From assembly GCA_001824325.1 (NCBI GenBank), contig MHXC01000004.1:382-12692 (forward strand): 12,311 nt of DNA. The letters are read 5' to 3'. Within the stretch, counting starts at the first letter, position 1. Every line of letters starts with the position of its first letter. The notes under the pieces were generated by a model. That model ran no database searches, was not told the origin of the DNA, and saw only the letters and a program-made list of their open reading frames with translations. This DNA comes from Parcubacteria group bacterium RIFCSPHIGHO2_01_FULL_47_10b (GTDB lineage Bacteria > Patescibacteriota > Minisyncoccia > 2-01-FULL-47-10). Position numbers and translations under genes: made by a program. Positions 7,929 to 12,311 of this stretch are shown here, one piece after another.

Positions 7929-8140
7929 TGGTAGAAGTTCGAAAACGTGAAAAAGAGAATATTGGTAGTTTATTGCGACGATTCCAGGAGCGCATTAAAA
8001 AGAGCGGCGACTTAATCGCTGCAAAAGAATCGCAGCATTTTCAGCCGCGCTCAACGAAGCGAGCACGACGAGAAAAAGCATTGCAGTCACAAAAGATGCG
8101 TGCGGAAAAAGATAAGCTTCGAAAACTCGGCAGATTGTAA
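7928..8140 (+). CDS. rpsU: Small ribosomal subunit protein bS21
   Basis: The 70-residue, strongly basic protein matches bS21. It opens with VEVRKREKENIGSLLRRFQERIKKSGDL (2-29), followed by a Lys/Arg-rich tail (RSTKRARREKALQSQK...). bS21 sits on the 30S platform close to the 3' end of 16S rRNA and influences access of mRNA to the anti-Shine-Dalgarno. The length is typical. ATG 7928 is the only reasonable start. It is 73 bp from hisS, the largest gap in this run, and that gap ends in the strong Shine-Dalgarno described separately. In Bacteroidota, rpsU is a rare gene with a strong Shine-Dalgarno and is autoregulated; a similar circuit is plausible here but is inference. Confidence 0.93.
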   Translation: MVEVRKREKENIGSLLRRFQERIKKSGDLIAAKESQHFQPRSTKRARREKALQSQKMRAEKDKLRKLGRL

Positions 8141-8146
8141 TATACT
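8141..8146 (+). promoter_or_regulatory. Possible -10 box before yqeY
   Basis: TATACT directly follows the rpsU stop and lies 14 bases before the yqeY ATG, giving a predicted leader of only about 8 nt. The best -35 at 17 bp, TTCGAA (8118-8123), is poor. A second overlapping candidate, TATAGC (8147-8152), would make the transcript leaderless. Confidence 0.35.
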
Positions 8147-8160
8147 TATAGCTAGTAGTT

Positions 8161-8658
8161 ATGCCATCACTTCCGTCGCTTCATGCGCAGATAATTGCAC
8201 AACGTACAGCAGCTACAAAGGAAGCTGATATTGTGACGCGAGATGTGCTTCGTATGCTCGAATCGGCGATTACTTATGAACTGAAAAAAGCTGGCGCCAA
8301 TACCGCCAATACGAAGGAGTTGCGTGACGAAGATATCGTGAAGATAATTCGGCGAGAACACCGAAAGCGCGAAGAAGCAATTGAAGCGGCAAAACAGGGT
8401 CATCGAGCAGACATTGTCGATCGCGAAACAAAAGAGGCGGCTGTTTTAAAGGTATTGCTTCCGGTGGGTGTTTCTTCGGATGATATCGAAAAAGCGGTAC
8501 GCGAACTTATTGCAGGAAAAACAGTCGATGTCACAAGGCCCGGCGCTGTTATCGGACAGGTAATGAAAAAATTCGCCGGGCGTGCAGATGGAGCGATTGT
8601 AAATCAAGTTGTGAATCAGATAGTCCGAGAACATGCAGAAAAAGCCACGGGAAAATAA
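8161..8658 (+). CDS. yqeY: GatB/YqeY domain-containing protein
   Basis: The 165-residue protein matches the YqeY family, which resembles the C-terminal (tRNA-contacting) helical domain of GatB in the amidotransferase that makes Gln-tRNA or Asn-tRNA. Visible features are the N-terminal helix ending in DVLRMLESAITYELKK (28-43), the KIIRREHRKREEAIEAAKQGHRADIVDRE region (62-90; usual KQR-ES-AGR-DL-xxE), LLPVGVSSDDIEKAV (99-113; usual yLP..ls.eel), and a C-terminal segment with VIGQVMKKFAGRADGAIVNQVV (130-151). Its cellular role is not settled. The ATG at 8161 has no Shine-Dalgarno sequence. It is 20 bp after rpsU, and the rpsU-yqeY adjacency is common across bacteria. Its last 26 bases overlap ybeY. 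Confidence 0.92.
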   Translation: MPSLPSLHAQIIAQRTAATKEADIVTRDVLRMLESAITYELKKAGANTANTKELRDEDIVKIIRREHRKREEAIEAAKQGHRADIVDRETKEAAVLKVLLPVGVSSDDIEKAVRELIAGKTVDVTRPGAVIGQVMKKFAGRADGAIVNQVVNQIVREHAEKATGK

Positions 8659-9070
8659 ACAGGTTCATAGTGTTCAGATACATAGCGTTAATATGACGCG
8701 ACAGACGATAGATGAACGCAGGATTCGTTTAGTCGCGCAGGTAATAGTTGAGTCACTCGACAAACCATTTGAATTAAGCATTGTTTTTGTGGGCACCACG
8801 CGGAGCAGGGCATTGAATAAACAATATCGAAAGAAAGATACGGTTGCGAGCGTACTTACCTTTGTACTAGATGATCATACAGCAGAAATCGTTCTTTGTC
8901 CGAAGCTTATACAACAGCGAGGGGAACCGATTGAGTATTACTTGATTCATGGCATGGGGCATGTGGTCGGACATACCCATGATATCGAGCGTGCATCGCG
9001 CGCCATGCACGATTTTGAAACTAATTGGTTGCGCCATTTCCATTTATGTCATCTTATTGCGTCGGTTTAG
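8633..9070 (+). CDS. ybeY: Endoribonuclease YbeY (rRNA maturation factor), divergent
   Basis: The 145-residue protein carries the metal-binding signature HGMGHVVGHTH. H106, H110 and H116 have the spacing of the UPF0054/YbeY zinc site. Upstream are ELSIVFVG (47-54), RALNKQYRKKD (59-69) and AEIVLCPKL (84-92), which match the strand, RxLNxxYR and GDIxI-type segments. YbeY acts in 16S rRNA 3' end maturation and ribosome quality control. Several usually conserved positions differ: TDVLSF is ASVLTF, and GxDH is GHTH. The C-terminus has a His/Cys-containing tail. ATG 8633 overlaps yqeY by 26 bp. The alternative ATG 8693 would remove the first beta strand (VHSVQIHSV), so 8633 is preferred. No Shine-Dalgarno is visible, and translational coupling is likely. 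It overlaps ftsA by 25 bp. Confidence 0.85.
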   Translation: MQKKPRENKQVHSVQIHSVNMTRQTIDERRIRLVAQVIVESLDKPFELSIVFVGTTRSRALNKQYRKKDTVASVLTFVLDDHTAEIVLCPKLIQQRGEPIEYYLIHGMGHVVGHTHDIERASRAMHDFETNWLRHFHLCHLIASV

Positions 9071-10284
9071 ATATCGGATCAAACACTGTGCGAATGGTGA
9101 TCGCACATAAAGCGCCGGATGAACTACCACAGATTTTAGGCGTGGGTAATTTTCCGTCTGCCGGTATGCGAAAAGGCGTTGTTGTTGATATCGAAGATGT
9201 CGCTATCAGTTTGCGCGAAGCAGCGCGTGAGGCCTGGGCAATTTCAGGGCACGAAATTCGCAGTTGTTTTATTGGAGTGAACGGACCGCAACTCAAATGC
9301 CAGGAGAGCAGGGGAGTGGTTGCAGTATCTCGGGCAGATCGGGAAATTGCCGAGGCCGATGTTGATCGGTCATTAAAAGCTGCAGAAGCAGTCAGTGTGA
9401 GTCCGAATCGCGAAATTTTATCAGTACTGGCTCGGGGCTTTACTATTGATCACGAGGAAGGAATTAAAAATCCAGTGGGCATGAATGGTGTTCGACTGGA
9501 AGTTGATACGCTTGTGTTAACTGCGTCGTCTCCCTATTTAAAAAATCTTACCAAAGCTGTTGAGCGAGCAGATTTACATGTGGCTGATTTAATACCTGGG
9601 CCCCTTGCGGCTGCAGAAGCGGTGTTGCAGAAGCGACAAAAGGAGCTGGGTGTAGTGCTTTTAGATATCGGAGCAGAAACAACGTCTATAGCTATCTATG
9701 AAGAGGGCGAGGTTGCGACGCTGGTTGTGTTGCCAATCGGTTCGGGTCATATTACGAATGACCTGGCCATTGGACTTCGAACTGACATTGATACTGCGGA
9801 GAAAGTGAAAATTCGGTATGGGTCATGCTTGCCCGGAGATATCCGTAAAACAGAGATAATCAATCTGGCTGATTTGGGTCTTGAAGAAGCAGTCAAAGTT
9901 CGGCGATCCGAGGTATCAGAGATTATCGAGGCTCGCATGAAAGAGATTTTTGACCTCGTAAATGCGGAAATTCAGAAAGTGAATAAAAAGAGTTTTTTGC
10001 CCGCTGGCGCCGTGATTGTTGGTGGCGGGGCGAAGATTCCTGGCATTGTGGATTTGGCTAAGGAGCAGTTAGCGCTACCGGTGCAGGTTGGGTATCCAAA
10101 TAACGTGAAAGGATTAATTGATCAAGTTACTGATCCTGCGTGCGCCAAGGCAGTGGGATTGTTGTTGTGGGGGCTTGAACATGGCGCGCAACATACACAA
10201 CACGCTATTTTTCAGAAAGATAAAAAAATGTTAGGGCGAGCAACTGGAGAAGTGAGGAAATTTTTCAAAAATTTGCTTCCGTAA
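9046..10284 (+). CDS. ftsA: Cell division protein FtsA
   Basis: The 412-residue actin-like ATPase tethers the Z ring to the membrane. From ATG 9046, the phosphate-1 motif GLDIGSNTVRMV lies at 7-18. The SHS2/1C domain (about 78-160) follows, then phosphate-2 LLDIGAETTSIAIY (205-218), and the adenosine motif VIVGGGAKIPGI (323-334). The protein ends with an amphipathic membrane-targeting helix, about 395-412 (MLGRATGEVRKFFKNLLP), as in other FtsA proteins. An in-frame TTG at 9025 would add seven residues, but ATG 9046 gives the standard short lead before the first strand. The start overlaps the end of ybeY by 25 bp and lacks a Shine-Dalgarno, suggesting coupling to ybeY translation. ftsZ follows after 163 bp under its own promoter. 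Confidence 0.95.
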   Translation: MSSYCVGLDIGSNTVRMVIAHKAPDELPQILGVGNFPSAGMRKGVVVDIEDVAISLREAAREAWAISGHEIRSCFIGVNGPQLKCQESRGVVAVSRADREIAEADVDRSLKAAEAVSVSPNREILSVLARGFTIDHEEGIKNPVGMNGVRLEVDTLVLTASSPYLKNLTKAVERADLHVADLIPGPLAAAEAVLQKRQKELGVVLLDIGAETTSIAIYEEGEVATLVVLPIGSGHITNDLAIGLRTDIDTAEKVKIRYGSCLPGDIRKTEIINLADLGLEEAVKVRRSEVSEIIEARMKEIFDLVNAEIQKVNKKSFLPAGAVIVGGGAKIPGIVDLAKEQLALPVQVGYPNNVKGLIDQVTDPACAKAVGLLLWGLEHGAQHTQHAIFQKDKKMLGRATGEVRKFFKNLLP

Positions 10285-10304
10285 GAGCAAGCAACGAATT
10301 CTAG

Positions 10305-10318
10305 CGCCACTAATGGCG
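10305..10318 (+). repeat. Small hairpin after ftsA
   Basis: CGCCA (10305-10309) and TGGCG (10314-10318) form a 5-bp stem with loop CTAA, 20 bases after the ftsA stop. No T-run follows directly. It may assist the terminator-like element just downstream. Confidence 0.4.
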
Positions 10319-10322
10319 AAAC

Positions 10323-10348
10323 AAAAGACCTACTTGACAGGTTTTTTT
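10323..10348 (+). terminator. Terminator-like hairpin after ftsA
   Basis: AAAAGACCT (10323-10331) pairs with AGGTTTTTT (10339-10347): nine positions, one G-U, loop ACTTGAC. The 3' arm is part of a seven-T run (10342-10348). The GC core is short, so termination would be partial. The same bases hold the ftsZ promoter -35 and spacer. Confidence 0.45.
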
Positions 10349-10361
10349 GTTCATATAGGAT
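10334..10361 (+). promoter_or_regulatory. Promoter of ftsZ
   Basis: A consensus -35 TTGACA (10334-10339) and TAGGAT (10356-10361) are separated by 16 bp. The predicted start near 10368 gives an AT-rich leader of about 80 nt before the ftsZ ATG. The -35 begins in the loop of the upstream terminator-like hairpin, and the spacer carries its T-run. Confidence 0.6.
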
Positions 10362-10371
10362 GAAAAGAGAA

Positions 10372-10422
10372 CAATTTTTTGGACGACCACGAGGGGTTTT
10401 TCAAAAAATTGAAATTTTTGAA
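10372..10422 (+). promoter_or_regulatory. ftsZ leader with two competing stems
   Basis: CAATTTTTT (10372-10380) is a perfect 9-bp inverted match to AAAAAATTG (10403-10411). TTCAAAAA (10400-10407) is a perfect 8-bp match to TTTTTGAA (10415-10422) with a 7-nt loop. They share 10403-10407, so only one can form at a time. The stems are almost all A-U and therefore weak. No Shine-Dalgarno follows. Confidence 0.35.
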
Positions 10423-10447
10423 CGCTTTATTCATCTAACTGATCTGT

Positions 10448-11650
10448 ATGCCAGAAATAAAACCCGACATCGAGTCATTTGCAAATCTTAAAGTCATCGG
10501 TGTGGGGGGAAGCGGTGGCAATGCTATCGATCGGATGATCGAGGCACGGATCCGCGGCGTGGAATTTATCGCCATAAATACTGATGCGCAAGATCTTCAT
10601 CATTCATTGGCTACCGAGAAGATTCATATTGGAAAATCAATAACCAGGGGACTTGGAGCTGGTATGAACCCCGAGCTCGGCAAAAAAGCTGCGGAGGAAA
10701 ATAAGGAGGATATCGAACGCGCAGTCGCCGGAGCGGATATGATTTTTATTGCCTGTGGTCTTGGCGGAGGAACTGGATCGGGCGCTGCACCGGTTGTTGC
10801 TGACTTAGCTCGAGCTGCAGGCGCTCTAACAGTTGCAGTCGTTACAAAACCATTTTCATTTGAGGGTGCTCAACGCAGCCAAATTGCCCGTGACGCATTA
10901 GAAGAATTACAGGGCAAGGTCGATACCATGGTAACCATTCCAAACGATCGACTTCTCAATATTATCGACAAGAAAACAACGTTAACCGAAGCATTTCGGA
11001 CCGTTGATGACGTGTTACGCCAAGCAGTACAGGGTATTGCCGATTTGATAACCATTCCAGGTATTATCAACGTCGACTTTGCGGACGTTAAGGCAATAAT
11101 GTCCAACGCCGGCTCTGCGTTGATGGGAATCGGAATCGCATCAGGCGAGGAGCGCGCAATTAAAGCAGCCAAGAAGGCCATTAGTTCGCCGTTACTTGAA
11201 CTTTCGATTGATGGCGCACAAGGCGTATTGTTCAATGTCACCGGCGGCGACGATTTGACCATGAGTGAAATTTCGAAGGCAGCAAAAGTTATCACCGAAA
11301 CAATTGATCCTGACGCAAAGGTTATCTTTGGTGCAGTCCGTGACGAGAATATCAAGAAGGGACGGATCAAAATTACTGTTATTGCAACCGGTTTTGGCGA
11401 TATGGAACGAATGCATCGTGGAAAAGTAAAAGAAGTCCGCGAGATTTACAAAGTAACACCGGGTCGGGATGATGATACATTTGAGGCGCGGGAAGAAAAA
11501 GTTGATTATTCGGCATTCCGCCGCGAAAAACCCAAGGAACCGACAGAGAGTCAAACCGATTTTGCGAGTCGCCGCGTTGGCGAGGACGAAGAACAAGACG
11601 ACGAATATGATATTCCGGCGTTTATTCGCCGCAAAATGCAAGGTGAGTAA
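10448..11650 (+). CDS. ftsZ: Cell division protein FtsZ
   Basis: The 400-residue tubulin homologue is the GTPase that polymerises into the Z ring. The nucleotide-binding start [16 protein letters not shown] lies at 15-30. The tubulin signature GGGTGSG is at 106-112. NDRLL follows at 166-170. The T7 loop carries N208-V-D210-F-A-D213, whose acidic residues complete the neighbouring subunit's GTPase site. The C-terminal tubulin-fold domain ends near 320. A charged linker of about 60 residues leads to the conserved tail peptide DIPAFIRRK (388-396), which binds FtsA, so the pair encoded here looks fully functional. ATG 10448 has no Shine-Dalgarno. The last codons supply the Shine-Dalgarno of the next gene, and the TAA directly abuts the comEC GTG. 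Confidence 0.98.
   Translation: MPEIKPDIESFANLKVIGVGGSGGNAIDRMIEARIRGVEFIAINTDAQDLHHSLATEKIHIGKSITRGLGAGMNPELGKKAAEENKEDIERAVAGADMIFIACGLGGGTGSGAAPVVADLARAAGALTVAVVTKPFSFEGAQRSQIARDALEELQGKVDTMVTIPNDRLLNIIDKKTTLTEAFRTVDDVLRQAVQGIADLITIPGIINVDFADVKAIMSNAGSALMGIGIASGEERAIKAAKKAISSPLLELSIDGAQGVLFNVTGGDDLTMSEISKAAKVITETIDPDAKVIFGAVRDENIKKGRIKITVIATGFGDMERMHRGKVKEVREIYKVTPGRDDDTFEAREEKVDYSAFRREKPKEPTESQTDFASRRVGEDEEQDDEYDIPAFIRRKMQGE
11640..11647 (+). promoter_or_regulatory. Shine-Dalgarno of comEC within the ftsZ end
   Basis: AAGGTGAG, in the last codons of ftsZ, lies three bases before the GTG at 11651 and decides that start. It is one of only two clear Shine-Dalgarno sequences in the window and suggests coupled translation of ftsZ and comEC. 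Confidence 0.55.
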
Positions 11651-12311
11651 GTGTTCCACATACCTGATCGTTTATTTTCCCAATCGACGCTTTTTGTCGT
11701 TGTGATGTGCGTATGGCTTGGGGGCATTGGCGCGGGGATAGTTCTTGGCGCTATTGATCGTGGACGTATAACCGACCCATGGCTTATTGGCGTTGGGATG
11801 TTTGGTCTGGGTGTAGGAATCGCTTCTTTGCGCCGCCCTCGCTGTATTGTGAGCACGACTATGATAATCGTGGCGCTCATTGGCGTATTACTTGGTCAAT
11901 ATGCATTTGACCCCGAGGAAATGCATTCGTCACCAGGTTATCCGGACACTCCAGTATCCCGAACATTATCGAGGGCTATCGGCGTGCACTTACCCATGAA
12001 GCAGGCAAACCTCATGAGCGCGATGGTGTTGAACACGCGCCAGCAGATGACCCCATTATTCAGGCAGCAATTGCGAATCACGGGTACAACTCATATCGTT
12101 GCCATCTCCGGACAAAATATTGTGATGTTGGTCGCGATGTTCAGTGCCATATTGTATGCGCTTGGGGTGTCTCGATTTTGGATGGTGATTATCATGGGAG
12201 TGTTTTTGTGGGGGTACATGATTGTTATTGCAGCGCCTCCACCTGCGGTACGGGCTTCTATCATGGGCATAGTGGTGCTCATCTCAGTATTACATGGCCG
12301 CGGATATGGAT
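11651..12311 (+). CDS. comEC: ComEC/Rec2-family DNA uptake channel, 5' part
   Basis: The frame is open from GTG 11651 to the window edge (220 codons, no stop). ComEC forms the membrane channel that brings single-stranded DNA into the cell. Three hydrophobic segments (about 13-33, 43-60, 68-83) are followed by a short hydrophilic stretch (84-103). The Competence domain start comes next: SRAIGVHLPMKQANLMSAM (107-125) and the hallmark LRITGTTHIVAISGQNI (141-157). Further membrane segments and PPPAVRASIMG (196-206) follow. In most ComEC proteins an OB-fold region (DUF4131) of roughly 100-150 residues sits between the first helices and this motif. Here only about 57 residues lie between the third helix and the motif, so it appears missing. 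The GTG start follows the ftsZ stop with no gap. Whether the C-terminal metallo-hydrolase domain exists cannot be seen. Confidence 0.88.
   Translation, partial: MFHIPDRLFSQSTLFVVVMCVWLGGIGAGIVLGAIDRGRITDPWLIGVGMFGLGVGIASLRRPRCIVSTTMIIVALIGVLLGQYAFDPEEMHSSPGYPDTPVSRTLSRAIGVHLPMKQANLMSAMVLNTRQQMTPLFRQQLRITGTTHIVAISGQNIVMLVAMFSAILYALGVSRFWMVIIMGVFLWGYMIVIAAPPPAVRASIMGIVVLISVLHGRGYG

Noticed and set aside
9025..9045. TTG start for ftsA at 9025
   Set aside because: It adds seven residues before the usual FtsA beginning; ATG 9046 gives the standard lead to GLDIGSNT.
10261..10411. Near-identical 15-mers TTTTTCAAAAATTTG (10261) and TTTTTCAAAAAATTG (10397)
   Set aside because: The first copy encodes the conserved FtsA C-terminal helix and both are low-complexity A/T runs, so chance explains them.
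1..12311. CRISPR arrays, transposases, phage genes, toxin-antitoxin pairs or defence genes
   Set aside because: I saw no spaced direct repeats, terminal inverted repeats or matching proteins. Every long + strand frame is a recognised housekeeping or competence gene.

Overview
This window looks like a compact bacterial chromosome segment, most likely from a Candidate Phyla Radiation (Patescibacteria, Parcubacteria-like) organism. That placement is an inference. It rests on short, tightly packed or overlapping genes, starts that mostly lack Shine-Dalgarno sequences, an FtsL-like/FtsI block separated from ftsA-ftsZ by housekeeping genes, and a ComEC whose central motif wording resembles CPR homologues. 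All genes I accept lie on the + strand. I see no phage, transposon, plasmid, CRISPR or defence genes, and no obvious cassette of unknown genes.

Layout: (1) 1-2047 holds the 3' end of an FtsL-like division gene and a complete FtsI/PBP2-type transpeptidase, with a 97-bp gap containing an imperfect inverted repeat. (2) 2054-4907 holds a tRNA-Glu(CUC) with its own promoter, then a P2-like cation-transporting ATPase. The ATPase start codon sits seven bases after a perfect TATAAT, so its mRNA is probably leaderless. (3) 4917-7854 holds rmuC, lepB (with a strong promoter inside the end of rmuC) and hisS. (4) 7906-9070 holds rpsU (bS21), a yqeY-type gene and ybeY. (5) 9046-11650 holds ftsA and ftsZ, separated by a 163-bp region with a terminator-like hairpin interleaved with a promoter, followed by a structured leader. 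(6) 11651-12311 holds the 5' part of a ComEC/Rec2 gene that starts directly after the ftsZ stop and runs off the window.

The genes serve three themes. The first is septal wall synthesis and Z-ring assembly (FtsL-like, FtsI, FtsA, FtsZ). The second is translation (tRNA-Glu, HisRS, bS21, YqeY, YbeY). The third is envelope and DNA traffic (P-type ATPase, signal peptidase I, RmuC, ComEC).

The most interesting signals are regulatory rather than a new protein system. Most genes lack a Shine-Dalgarno sequence, yet rpsU, encoding the protein that sits near the 16S anti-SD, has a near-perfect long one, set at an unusual distance and followed by a palindrome reaching the start codon. The other notable points are the leaderless ATPase promoter whose -35 lies inside the tRNA, mutually exclusive stems in the ftsZ leader, a TGEW in place of TGES in the ATPase, and a ComEC with no room for the usual OB-fold region. 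I do not see a clear previously undescribed multi-gene system.
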